Positions 26,779 to 36,225 of a DNA stretch of 64,000 nucleotides are shown piece after piece; the stretch's first letter is position 1; each line of letters begins with the position of its first letter. The DNA comes from Burkholderiales bacterium (GTDB lineage Bacteria > Pseudomonadota > Gammaproteobacteria > Burkholderiales > SG8-39), in assembly GCA_020848075.1 (NCBI GenBank), contig JADLAV010000031.1, positions 154,840 to 218,839 on the forward strand, written 5' to 3'. A program made the position numbers and the translations under genes. Below the pieces are notes generated by a model, which saw only the letters and a program-made list of their open reading frames with translations, made no database searches and was not told the origin of the DNA.

Positions 26779-27225
26779 ATGGAACTCATACTCTGGCGTC
26801 ACGGCGAGGCCGAAGACGGCGTACCGGACTCGGCCCGGGCGCTCACCAAGCGGGGCCGCAAGCAGGCGAAGGCGATGGCCAAGTGGCTGGAGGGCCGGCT
26901 GCCCACGCGCTGCACGATCCTCGTCAGCCCGGCCATGCGCGCGCAACAGACTGCCGAGGCCCTCGGGCGGAGGTTCTCGACCGCGCCGGAGATCGATGCT
27001 GGCGCTTCCGCGGGCAGCGTGCTGCAGCGGGCGGGTTGGCCGAACGGAACCGGCACGGTGATCGTCGTTGGCCACCAGCCGGCGCTGGGACGGGTGGCTG
27101 CCCGGCTGCTCTCCGGTGCCGAGGCGGAGTGGTCGATCAGGAAGGGTGCCATCTGGTGGATCGAGCGCCGCGCCCGCAGCGGCGAGGTCGTGCTCCGGGC
27201 GGCGATCGATCCGGACCTCGGCTGA
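26779..27225 (+). CDS. sixA: Phosphohistidine phosphatase SixA
   Basis: MELILWRHGEAEDGVPDSARALTKRGRKQAKAMAKWLEGRLPTRCTILVSPAMRAQQTAEAL...VIVVGHQPALGRVAARLLSG: RHG histidine phosphatase. Confidence 0.88.
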   Translation: MELILWRHGEAEDGVPDSARALTKRGRKQAKAMAKWLEGRLPTRCTILVSPAMRAQQTAEALGRRFSTAPEIDAGASAGSVLQRAGWPNGTGTVIVVGHQPALGRVAARLLSGAEAEWSIRKGAIWWIERRARSGEVVLRAAIDPDLG

Positions 27226-27328
27226 TCGCCTCACGCGGTCCCGACGCAAACGGCGGCACCGGCCCGTTTATTCCGCCGCGGACGTGCAGCGCCTTGGGCG
27301 CCCGAACGAATGCTTGCGGGCGCTGTGT

Positions 27329-28828
27329 TCACCCGCTCGCCTGCGCCCCAGCGCCATCCAGCGGTTCCACCCCCAGTTTCAGCCCGACCGCCCGCCAGTC
27401 ATCCCCCTCGGCTTCGAGCGCGGATGCGGTGAGCGGATGCGCGTCCAGCCAGGCCCCCGGAAGCGCCACCTGGAAGCCGCTGCCGGTGGCCCGGCAGCCG
27501 ATGCGGGGCAGCGGGACGTCGGTCCGGCGCCGAAACAAGAGCGTTGCGAGCCGCAGGCAGCAGACGAGCTGCCAGTCGGGGCTGCGCGCTGCCAGCCCCT
27601 CGAGCTTTGCGAGCCTGCCCCGGTGCGCCAGCACGAGCCGCGCGAGGCGCGCCTGCTCGTCGCGGGAGAAGCCCGGCATGTCGGCGTTCGAGAGGATGTA
27701 CGCCGAGTGCTTGTGATAGGCGGCGTGTGCAATCGTCACGCCGATCTCGTGCAGGGCCGCCGCCCACGAGAGCATCAGCCGGTCGTCCTCGCTCGCACGC
27801 GGCGCGAGCCCCGCGTGGAGCCCGAGCGCGAGCCCGCGTACCCGCTCGGCCTGGCCCGCGTCCACGCGGTAGCGGCGCATGAGCGCTCTCACGGTGAGCT
27901 CGCGCATGTCGTGATGCCGCACCCGTCCCATGAGGTCGTACAGCACGCCTTGCCTGAGCGCGCCGTCCGAAACGTGCAGGCGCTCGATGCCAAGCTCCCC
28001 CAGCACCGCACGCATGATGGCCACGCCTCCGGCGGTGATCGCCTTGCGGTCATCGCGCAGGCCGGGAAGCTCGAGTCGCTCGAGGTCGCCCGCTTTGATC
28101 AGCTTCTCGCGGAACCGGTCGAGCCCGCCCAATTCGATGCCCCGCTCGCTCCATCCGTTCGCGGCGAGCACCGCGGCGATCGATTTCGCCGCGCCGGAGG
28201 ATGCGACCGCCTCCCGCCAGCCGGTCTTGCGGTACTCCTTCACGATGCGTTCGAGCTCGTTCGATGCCGCGAGCTCCGCCTTTTTCATGCCGGACTTGTC
28301 GATGCGGCCGTCCGGAAAGTACCTCAGCGTGTAGCTCACGCAACCCATCCGCAGGCTTTCCGTCAGCTCCGGCGCGTAGCCGGTGCCGATGATGAACTCG
28401 GTGGAGCCGCCGCCGATGTCGACGACGAGACGCCGATGCTCGGCAAGCGGCAGCGTGTGCGACACGCCGAGATAGATCAGGCGGGCCTCCTCGCGCCCGA
28501 ACACCACCTCGATCGGGAAGCCGAGCGCCTCGCGCGCCTCGGCCAGGAACTGCGGCGCGTTCTTCGCCTCGCGCAGCGTGTTGGTGCCGACGGCACGGAC
28601 CGCGCCGGCGGGGAAGCCGCGCAAACGCTCGCCGAAGCGCGCCAGCGCCTCGAGCGCCCGCAGTTGCGTCGCGCGATCGATCTTCCTGTCGCGCGTCAGG
28701 CCCGCGCCGAGGCGCACCGGCTCGCGCAACCCGTCGAGCAGGTAGATCTGGCCCTCGGCCACGCGGCCGATCTGGAGGTGGAAGCTGTTCGAGCCGAGGT
28801 CGACCGCGGCAAGCGTGTTGTTCTGCAC
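27329..28828 (-). CDS. ppx: Exopolyphosphatase
   Basis: MQNNTLAAVDLGSNSFHLQIGRVAEGQIYLLDGLREPVRLGAGLTRDRKIDRATQLRALEALARFGERLRG...VVDIGGGSTEFIIG. Confidence 0.95.
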   Translation of the reverse strand: MQNNTLAAVDLGSNSFHLQIGRVAEGQIYLLDGLREPVRLGAGLTRDRKIDRATQLRALEALARFGERLRGFPAGAVRAVGTNTLREAKNAPQFLAEAREALGFPIEVVFGREEARLIYLGVSHTLPLAEHRRLVVDIGGGSTEFIIGTGYAPELTESLRMGCVSYTLRYFPDGRIDKSGMKKAELAASNELERIVKEYRKTGWREAVASSGAAKSIAAVLAANGWSERGIELGGLDRFREKLIKAGDLERLELPGLRDDRKAITAGGVAIMRAVLGELGIERLHVSDGALRQGVLYDLMGRVRHHDMRELTVRALMRRYRVDAGQAERVRGLALGLHAGLAPRASEDDRLMLSWAAALHEIGVTIAHAAYHKHSAYILSNADMPGFSRDEQARLARLVLAHRGRLAKLEGLAARSPDWQLVCCLRLATLLFRRRTDVPLPRIGCRATGSGFQVALPGAWLDAHPLTASALEAEGDDWRAVGLKLGVEPLDGAGAQASG

Positions 28829-29183
28829 GTGCGCAAATCACAGGACGTGGCGCGGTTCACGATAGCATCGCGCCGCCCGGCCCGCAACGGCGCGCCCGCC
28901 TCTTCACCGCGCCCTCGATCTCCTCGATGCCGACGCGGTGCACGTCATTGCCCTCGAGCATGCAGGTCACGTGTTCGACGATGGCGCCCGTCTCGAGCAG
29001 CTGGACGCGGGGGCGCTCGCTTTCGGTGTCGATTTCCCGAGCGTGTGCGCAAGGGGAGCGCAAGAGCGTGGAAGCGCTAGAATAGCGGGATCCTCGCGCT
29101 GGATCGTGGCGGTTTTGCCGCATTGCGCAGCGCGTGCGTCACGCCGGCTTTCGAACCTCGTCCTCCACGGTACGCTCGTGCGC

Positions 29184-31286
29184 ATGGCACCCAGACTGGC
29201 GGTCGCGTCGCGGCACGTCCGCGCGCACTTCCTCAACCGCGAGCTTGGCATCCTGGAATTTCAGCGGCGCGTCCTCGCCCAGGCGGAGGACGAGGGCGTC
29301 CCGCTGCTCGAGCGCCTGCGCTTCCTCTGCATCGTCTCCTCCAACCTCGACGAGTTCTTCGAGATCCGCGTGTCCGGACTGAAGGAGCAGATCGAGATGG
29401 GTCTGCCGGGCTCGGGGCCGGACGGCATGACGCCGCGCGAGACATTCGCGCAGGTGAGCAAGGTCGCGCACGAGCTGGTCGAGCGCCAGTACCGGCTGCT
29501 GAACGAGGCGCTCCTGCCGGCGCTCGAGCGCGCGCGCATCCGCTTCCTGCGCCGGTCCGAGCTCACCGAGGCGCAGCGCGCCTGGGTGCGCGACTACTTC
29601 TTCCGCGAAATGCTGCCGGTGCTCACGCCGATCGGGCTCGATCCCGCCCACCCGTTTCCGCGGGTGTTCAACAAGAGCCTGAACTTCGCCGTGGAGCTCG
29701 AGGGCCGCGACGCGTTCGGCCGCGATGCGCGCGCGGCGATCGTGCAGGTGCCGCGCATCCTGCCGCGCGTGATCCGGGTGCCCGCGGAGCTCGTGGACGA
29801 GGGAGAGATCCACTTCGTCTTCCTCACGTCCATCCTGCACTCGCACGTGGACGAGCTCTTCGCCGGCATGAAGGCGCTCGGCTGCTACCAGTTCCGGGTG
29901 ACGCGCAACAGCGAACTCTTCGTCGAGGAGGAGGACGTCAAGGACCTGCGGCTCGCGCTGCAGGGCGAGCTCCCGCAGCGCCATTTCGGCGACGCCGTGC
30001 GCCTCGAAGTCGCGGACGATTGCTCTGCCGACATGACCGAGTTCCTGCTGCGGCAGTTCGGGCTGGAGGCCGCGGACCTCTATCGCGTGAACGGTCCGGT
30101 CAACCTGGTGCGCCTGATGGCCGTGCCCGACTCCGTGCGCCGTGAAGATCTGCTGTACCGGCCATTCGGCCCGGGCTTTCCCGCTGAGTTCGCTGAGCGC
30201 CCCTCGGACATCTTCGCCGTCATCCGCGGGCGCGACGTCCTCATGCACCACCCGTTCCAATCGTTCGCGCCGATCGTGAACTTCGTCGAGCAGGCGGCCG
30301 CCGATCCGAACGTCGTGGCGATCAAGCAGACCGTCTACCGCACCGGGACCGACTCGGTGCTGATGGAAGGGCTCATCAAGGCGGCACGGAACGGGAAGGA
30401 AGTGACCGCGGTGGTGGAGCTCAAGGCCCGCTTCGACGAGGAGGCCAACATCAACTGGGCGGCGCGGCTCGAGGAGGCCGGCGCCCACGTGGTCTACGGC
30501 GTCGTCGGCCACAAGACACACGCGAAGATGCTCATGGTGGTGCGCCGCGAGGACGGCCGGCTGCGACGCTACGTCCACCTCGGCACCGGCAACTACCATC
30601 CGCGCACCGCGCGGCTCTATACCGATTTCAGCCTGCTCACCGCCGACGAGCACCTGTGCGCGGACACCAACGAGGTGTTCACGCAGCTCACCAGCCTCGG
30701 CCGCGGCGGCAAGCTCCGGCACATCTGGCAGTCGCCGTTCACCCTGCATGCGAACGTGCTCGCCGCGATCCGGAACGAGACGCGGCTCGCCCAGGAGGGC
30801 AAACCCGGGCGGATCATCGCGAAGATGAACGCCCTCCTCGAACCCGAGATCATCGAGGCCCTCTACGCGGCGTCCGGCGCCGGCGCGAAGATCGACCTCA
30901 TCGTGCGCGGCGTGTGCGCACTGCGGCCCGGCGTCCCGGAACTTTCCGAGAACATCAAGGTGCGGTCGATCGTCGGGCGGTTTCTGGAGCACCATCGCGT
31001 CTTCTACTTCCGCAACGACGACCGGCACGACGTCTACCTCTCCAGCGCCGACTGGATGGACCGCAACTTCTTCCGGCGGATCGAGCTCTGTTTCCCCGTC
31101 CTGGACAAGGCGCTCAAACGGCGCGTCATCAAGGAAGGCCTCGATGCGTATCTCGCCGACAACGTGCGCGCGTGGGAGATGCGCCCGGACGGGAGCTATG
31201 CCCGCTGCCAGCCCGGGCGGCGGGCACCGCAGGATGCGCAGCAGCTCCTGCTCGTGCTCCTCGCCGGCAGCAAGGACGTGGCGTAA
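29184..31286 (+). CDS. ppk1: Polyphosphate kinase 1
   Basis: HFLNRELGILEFQRRVLAQAEDEGVPLLERLRFLCIVSSNLDEFFEIRVSGLKEQI...IKQTVYRTGTDSVLMEGLIKAARNGKEVTAVVELKARFDEEANINWAARLEEAGAHVVYGVVGHKTHAKM. Confidence 0.97.
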   Translation: MAPRLAVASRHVRAHFLNRELGILEFQRRVLAQAEDEGVPLLERLRFLCIVSSNLDEFFEIRVSGLKEQIEMGLPGSGPDGMTPRETFAQVSKVAHELVERQYRLLNEALLPALERARIRFLRRSELTEAQRAWVRDYFFREMLPVLTPIGLDPAHPFPRVFNKSLNFAVELEGRDAFGRDARAAIVQVPRILPRVIRVPAELVDEGEIHFVFLTSILHSHVDELFAGMKALGCYQFRVTRNSELFVEEEDVKDLRLALQGELPQRHFGDAVRLEVADDCSADMTEFLLRQFGLEAADLYRVNGPVNLVRLMAVPDSVRREDLLYRPFGPGFPAEFAERPSDIFAVIRGRDVLMHHPFQSFAPIVNFVEQAAADPNVVAIKQTVYRTGTDSVLMEGLIKAARNGKEVTAVVELKARFDEEANINWAARLEEAGAHVVYGVVGHKTHAKMLMVVRREDGRLRRYVHLGTGNYHPRTARLYTDFSLLTADEHLCADTNEVFTQLTSLGRGGKLRHIWQSPFTLHANVLAAIRNETRLAQEGKPGRIIAKMNALLEPEIIEALYAASGAGAKIDLIVRGVCALRPGVPELSENIKVRSIVGRFLEHHRVFYFRNDDRHDVYLSSADWMDRNFFRRIELCFPVLDKALKRRVIKEGLDAYLADNVRAWEMRPDGSYARCQPGRRAPQDAQQLLLVLLAGSKDVA

Positions 31287-31368
31287 ATATCCCGCGCGTG
31301 TCGCCGCCGTCGAGGCACCGGCAGCCTCGACGTACCCCGCTTCCGCGGACGCGAACGTCTCCCCTGCC

Positions 31369-32934
31369 CTACTTCCAGAATTTCCTGCGGCCGGCGAAAT
31401 CCGCCCAGGCGTCGCCGAAGCGGGCAAGCTCGCGCTCGGCGCCGGCGGCGAGCCAGCCGCGCACGATACCGAGCAATTGCGCGTCGATCGGGGTCCGTCC
31501 GGCGCGGGAAGCCTCGTCGAGCAGCCGCTCGGTGGTGGCAGCATCGTTCACGACGCCGAGGATGTCCTGAATCTTCGCGAGCGCGGCGATGTAGCGCTTC
31601 GCGCGCTTTCCCGGGTAGAGCGGCGCGAAGAACTCCGCCGCGTAGCGCAACCGCTTTGCCGCGATCCGGACCGCGTGCCGCTCCTCTGGCGTGGCACGGA
31701 CGACGCCCAGCGCGCGCTTCCGGAGCCTGCGGTCGCGTCGCTCGAGCACCGCGGCCGCGAACTCGCCGATCGGCGCGGCGAGCGCCGGGACGCCATCGGC
31801 GACCGGCGAGAGATCCTCGCGCGCAAGCGCGGCACCGAGCGCGAGGATGAGCGCGGTGTACCGCGGCGACGCCACTGCCTCGCGCCCCTGGGCGCCGTGC
31901 AGGCGCCGGAGCCGGCCGGCCCGACGCCGCAAGACCGGCAGCCCCTGGGCCCCGGCGAAACGCTTCGCGATGGGCGGCAGGCTCTCGGTCACGAAGACGT
32001 CCCATTCGCGCGCGGGATTCAGCGCCTGCCCGAGCCAGCGAAGCTCGACCATGCGATCGGCGAGCCGCTCCGGCGGCACGGACTTCACGATGAGCGACAA
32101 GCACGAGCGCAGCCGCCGCAGCCCCACGCGGAGCTGGTGCAGATGCTCGGGATCGCGCCTCCTGGAAACTCCGGGCGCCAGGAACCCCTCTTCGTTCGCC
32201 TGCATCTGCGCCAGGCATCCGCAGGCGATGCGCCGCAACGCGCTGGCGGCGGACAGGGGCGGATCGAGCGCGACCGGCTGCTGCTTCTGCGGCCGCGGCG
32301 GTGAGAATCCGGCGACCGCATAGCCCCGCTCCGCCTTGCTGCGATGCCCCGGACGCAGCGGGATGTCGGCATGCAGGGCTTGGGCGAGTTCGAAGAGATG
32401 CGCCGGATCGCCTGACCGCAGCTCCACCTCCACTTCGCTGATCGGATCGGCGCGGTCCGCAGCGCGCACCTCGCCGCGATCGATCGCGAGCTCGGCGCTC
32501 GTACCGTCTTGCCACGCGATCAGGAGCGTCGTCCGGTCGAATTCGGTCGTGAACACGGGCACGAGTCGATCGCGCACCGCCGCCCTGGCGAAGAGCACCG
32601 CCATCGGCGTCTCGGCGAGGAGCGCAGGATCCGGGCGATCGTCGACGAGCGCCCACTCGTGCTCGTCGCGCTGATGGAGGCCCGCCGCGCTTCCTCCGCC
32701 GCCCTTCACCGTCTGGATCCAGCGTTCGCCTGTCCGGCGCACGCGCAGCGCCACGCCGGCATGCGCAAGATCGGCGTCCGGCGTGTCGAAATAGACGCTG
32801 CGGAGCGCTTCGCGGCGCGCGGCACCGGTTTGCAACCGGACGACCGCCGGGTGCGCCGCAACCCGGTCCAGGTCCTCCGGCCGGACCAACAGCTTGAGCT
32901 CGCTCTCCATCTCGCGCCGGGCTTTGCGGCGCAC
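31369..32934 (-). CDS. CYTH + CHAD domain protein (inorganic triphosphatase-like)
   Basis: N-terminal CYTH ExExK motif (MESELKLLV) plus C-terminal His-rich CHAD helices (HLHQLRVGLRRLRS...HAVRIAAKRLRYAAEFFAPLYPGKRAKRYIAALAKIQDILGVVNDA). Confidence 0.92.
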   Translation of the reverse strand: MRRKARREMESELKLLVRPEDLDRVAAHPAVVRLQTGAARREALRSVYFDTPDADLAHAGVALRVRRTGERWIQTVKGGGGSAAGLHQRDEHEWALVDDRPDPALLAETPMAVLFARAAVRDRLVPVFTTEFDRTTLLIAWQDGTSAELAIDRGEVRAADRADPISEVEVELRSGDPAHLFELAQALHADIPLRPGHRSKAERGYAVAGFSPPRPQKQQPVALDPPLSAASALRRIACGCLAQMQANEEGFLAPGVSRRRDPEHLHQLRVGLRRLRSCLSLIVKSVPPERLADRMVELRWLGQALNPAREWDVFVTESLPPIAKRFAGAQGLPVLRRRAGRLRRLHGAQGREAVASPRYTALILALGAALAREDLSPVADGVPALAAPIGEFAAAVLERRDRRLRKRALGVVRATPEERHAVRIAAKRLRYAAEFFAPLYPGKRAKRYIAALAKIQDILGVVNDAATTERLLDEASRAGRTPIDAQLLGIVRGWLAAGAERELARFGDAWADFAGRRKFWK

Positions 32935-32938
32935 CCGG

Positions 32939-35140
32939 CTAGCGCCGGCGCGCGACCGTCACGCCTTTCACCTCGCCCACCTGCGCCAGCGCCCGGGCGA
33001 GATGGCCGACGTCGCCCACCTCGACCGTGAACTGCATGGTTGCCGTCCCTTGCCGGCTCAGCGTGTTGACCGCGGTCACGTTGATGCCCTCCCGCGAGAA
33101 CACCTCCGAGATGTCGCGCAGGAGACCCTGCCGGTCGTGCGCCTCGACCGACACATCGACCGGGAAGGCGCCGGCGCCGCGCTCGCCCCACGCAGTCTCG
33201 ATCGCCCGCTCGGGATGGCGCGCCAGCAGCGCGCCGAGGCTCTTGCAGCCCGCCCGGTGGACGCTGACGCCGCGGCCGCGCGTGACGAAGCCCACGATCG
33301 GATCGGGCGGCGCCGGCTTGCAGCACCGCGCGAGCTGGGTCATCAGGCGGTCGACTCCCACGATGAGGACGCCTTCGGCCGCGCCGGCCGCCCGGCTCTT
33401 GCGTGCAACCACCGCCTCGGGCGGCGGCGCCGCCTGCGGGCCGCGCAGCGCGACGCGCAGCGCTTGCCCGCCGATTTCATCGCGCCCGACTGCAGCGAAG
33501 AAATCCTCGGTCTTCGCGTACCCGAATTCGCGCGCGAGCCCCTCCAGCTTGGCGCCCGTCACGCCCTCCCGGTGCAGCTCGCGCTCGACAATGGCCCGGC
33601 CCGAAGCGGCGAGTGTCGCCGTCTCGACCGCGTTGAACCACTGCCGCACCTTGTTGCGGGCGCGTGAGCTCGCGAGATACCCGAGCTCCGCGTTCAGCCA
33701 GTCGCGCGACGGGCCGCCGGTCTTCGCCGCGACGATCTCGACCCGCTGCCCGTTCTCGAGCCGGGTGTTGAGCGGCACCATCGCGCCGTCGACCTTGGCG
33801 CCACGACAGCGGTGCCCGAGATCGGTGTGCAGCGCATAGGCGAAGTCCACCGGTGTCGCGCCGGCCGGCAGGTCGATGATGCGACCCTGCGGCGTGAGCA
33901 CGTAGACGGTCTGGTCCAGCGCGGCGCGCTTGGTCTCGGCGACCCAGTCCGCACCGTCCACGACCTCGTCCCGCCAGGCGAGCACCTGCCGCAACACCGC
34001 AATCTGCTCGTCGAACGGGTCGCTCTTTCCGCCCTCACCCGGGCGCCGCGCCTGACGCCCTTCCTTGTAGCGCCAGTGCGCGCCGAGGCCGAGCTCGGCG
34101 TGCCGGTGCATCTCGTGCGTGCGGATCTGCACCTCGAGCGGGCGCCCGTCCGGCCCGACCACCGCGGTGTGCAGCGACCGGTAGAAGTTCGCCTTGGGAC
34201 GCGAGATGTAATCGTCGAACTCGCGCGGGATGGGCTGCCACAGGTTGTGCACGATCCCGAGCGCGGTGTAGCAGTCCTTGATCGAGTCCACGAGCACGCG
34301 CAGTCCGCGCACGTCGTAGAGCTCGGCGAAGTCGAGGTTCTTGCCGCGCATCTTGTGATAGATGCTGTAGATGTGCTTGGGCCGGCCGTTCACCGCCGCC
34401 TGCACGCCGGCGTCGGCGAGCTCGCGCTCGAGGGCGGCCTGCACTGATGCCACGAAGGCCTCGCGCTCGCCGCGCTTCTCCTCGAGCATCCCGGCGATCC
34501 GCTTGTAGAGGTCGGGCTCGAGGAAGCGGAACGCGTAGTCCTCGAGCTCCCACTTGAGCTGCCAGATCCCGAGCCGGTTCGCAAGCGGTGCATAGATGTC
34601 GAGCGTCTCGCGGGCGAGCGGGCGCCGGACGTCGTCGGCGGCCTTGGCGACCGCGCGCATCGTCTGCGTGCGGCTCGCGAGCCGGATGAGCACCACGCGC
34701 AGATCCTCGACCATCGCCAGGAGCATCTTGCGGAGAATCTCGGCCTGCGAGCCCTTCGCGGCGCCCGCATCCTGCGCCGCGAGCCCGCGCGTCACCACGC
34801 GCAAGCGGTTGAGCTTCCAAGTCCCGGCGACGAGCGCGGCGACAGGCTCGCCGAACGCCGCGGTGATCCGCTCGGCGGCGTCCGCCACGTACTCCGGCAC
34901 GGCAAAGAGGAGTCCGGCGGCGCGCGCTTCGCCGTCGAGCCGCAGCGCGCCGAGGATCGCAGCGAGTCCGTGCGCATGGTCGATCGCCGCCTCGCCCGTC
35001 CCGAGCCGTCGGTCCACGTAGGCCTCCGCGGCGAAGCTTCGCGCGCGCGCGACGAGCTCGCGCTCGGCGGGCTCGAGCCCGACGAGCGCCGGCGTGAGCG
35101 CGGCGTTCGACGCTTCGTTGACGGCGGTGACCGAGACCAT
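32939..35140 (-). CDS. relA: (p)ppGpp synthetase I, RelA-type
   Basis: Synthetase region LYDVRGLRVLVDSIKDCYTALGIVHNLWQPIPREFDDYISRPKANFYRSLHTAVVGPDGRPLEVQIRTHEMH; TGS and ACT domains; EFDD motif and degenerate HD region favour RelA over SpoT. Confidence 0.93.
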   Translation of the reverse strand: MVSVTAVNEASNAALTPALVGLEPAERELVARARSFAAEAYVDRRLGTGEAAIDHAHGLAAILGALRLDGEARAAGLLFAVPEYVADAAERITAAFGEPVAALVAGTWKLNRLRVVTRGLAAQDAGAAKGSQAEILRKMLLAMVEDLRVVLIRLASRTQTMRAVAKAADDVRRPLARETLDIYAPLANRLGIWQLKWELEDYAFRFLEPDLYKRIAGMLEEKRGEREAFVASVQAALERELADAGVQAAVNGRPKHIYSIYHKMRGKNLDFAELYDVRGLRVLVDSIKDCYTALGIVHNLWQPIPREFDDYISRPKANFYRSLHTAVVGPDGRPLEVQIRTHEMHRHAELGLGAHWRYKEGRQARRPGEGGKSDPFDEQIAVLRQVLAWRDEVVDGADWVAETKRAALDQTVYVLTPQGRIIDLPAGATPVDFAYALHTDLGHRCRGAKVDGAMVPLNTRLENGQRVEIVAAKTGGPSRDWLNAELGYLASSRARNKVRQWFNAVETATLAASGRAIVERELHREGVTGAKLEGLAREFGYAKTEDFFAAVGRDEIGGQALRVALRGPQAAPPPEAVVARKSRAAGAAEGVLIVGVDRLMTQLARCCKPAPPDPIVGFVTRGRGVSVHRAGCKSLGALLARHPERAIETAWGERGAGAFPVDVSVEAHDRQGLLRDISEVFSREGINVTAVNTLSRQGTATMQFTVEVGDVGHLARALAQVGEVKGVTVARRR

Positions 35141-35201
35141 GGTTTGCGGGCAGAACGCGCTGGAACGCGCCAAGGCATGCCGCCCGGCACGCGCGGCACA
35201 G

Positions 35202-35266
35202 ACACGCGGCACAGACACGCCGGACAGACACGCCGGACAGACACGCGGCACGAACACGCGGCGCGA
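35202..35266. repeat. 13-bp tandem repeat (5 units) upstream of relA
   Basis: acacgcggcacag / acacgccggacag / acacgccggacag / acacgcggcacga / acacgcggcgcga. Confidence 0.9.
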
Positions 35267-35403
35267 CTCGGCGCACGCGGGTTGCTGCCATTATGCCACC
35301 CCCAAGCGCCACCGCGGGCGCGATCGCGCGGTCAACGGAGTGCGCGGGCTCGGCGATAATCGCCGGGATCGGTGCCGCGCCACGAGCCGGCCAGCCCTCC
35401 GAC

Positions 35404-36222
35404 ATGAGCATGATCAAAGAATGGCGCCGCCGGCGCCTCTTGCGGCGCGTGCGCCTCGATCCGGCGCTCTGGGCGCAGGTCACCGCGGCGCTGCCCTTTC
35501 TCGGCTACCTGAACGAGGCCGAGCTCGCGCGGCTGCGCGACATGGCGGTGATCTTCCTGCACGAGAAGGAGATGCACGGCGTGCACGGGGTCGAGCTCGC
35601 GGACGACGTGCGCCTGTCGATCGCGCTGCAGGCGTGCCTCCCCGCCCTGAATCTCGGCCTCGCGCTCTACGACGGCTGGATCGGCATCGTGGTCTACCCG
35701 GGCGAGTTTCGCGTGCATCGCGAGGAGACCGACGAGGACGGCGTGGTGCACCAGTGGGAGGACGAGCTTGCCGGCGAGTCCTGGCCCGGGGGACCGGTCG
35801 TCCTGTCGTGGCAGGACGTGCGGCTCGGCGACGCCGGCTACAACGTGGTCATCCACGAGTTCGCGCACAAGATCGACATGCTGAACGGCGATGCGGACGG
35901 CTATCCGTTCGCACACGCCGGCATGGACGCGGCCGCGTGGCACCGGGCGCTGGAAGAGGGGTACGCGCGCTTCTGCGAGGCGGTTGACCGCGGAGAGCGG
36001 CGCCAGGGGCGCCGCGCCGATGCGTCCGCCGCGATCGACGAGCGCGGGCGCGAGCTGCCGTTCGATCCATATGCGGCGGAGCACCCCGCGGAGTTCTTCG
36101 CGGTGATGAGCGAGGAATTCTTCACCGATCCGCTCACCCTACGCGACGAGGTCCCTGCGCTCTACCGCCAGCTCGCGCTCTTCTACCGTCAGGATCCGGC
36201 GGCGCGGCTCGCAGCGGCGTGA
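35404..36222 (+). CDS. mtfA: MtfA-like M90 zinc peptidase
   Basis: MSMIKEWRRRRLLRRVRLDPALWAQVTAALPFLGYLNEAELARLRDMAVIFLHEKEMHGVHGVELADDVRLSIALQACLPALNLG...VVIHEFAHKIDMLNGDADGYP: HEFAHKID motif. Confidence 0.92.
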   Translation: MSMIKEWRRRRLLRRVRLDPALWAQVTAALPFLGYLNEAELARLRDMAVIFLHEKEMHGVHGVELADDVRLSIALQACLPALNLGLALYDGWIGIVVYPGEFRVHREETDEDGVVHQWEDELAGESWPGGPVVLSWQDVRLGDAGYNVVIHEFAHKIDMLNGDADGYPFAHAGMDAAAWHRALEEGYARFCEAVDRGERRQGRRADASAAIDERGRELPFDPYAAEHPAEFFAVMSEEFFTDPLTLRDEVPALYRQLALFYRQDPAARLAAA

Positions 36223-36225
36223 CCG

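Noticed and set aside
35141-35257. N-terminal extension of RelA through the 13-bp repeats
   Set aside because: The repeat is read in all frames because 13 is not a multiple of 3; the extension is Cys/Arg/Pro repetitive and MVSVTAVNEASNAAL is a more typical start.
35202-35266. CRISPR-like array near relA
   Set aside because: Units are contiguous 13-mers with no spacers and no cas genes; a simple tandem repeat.
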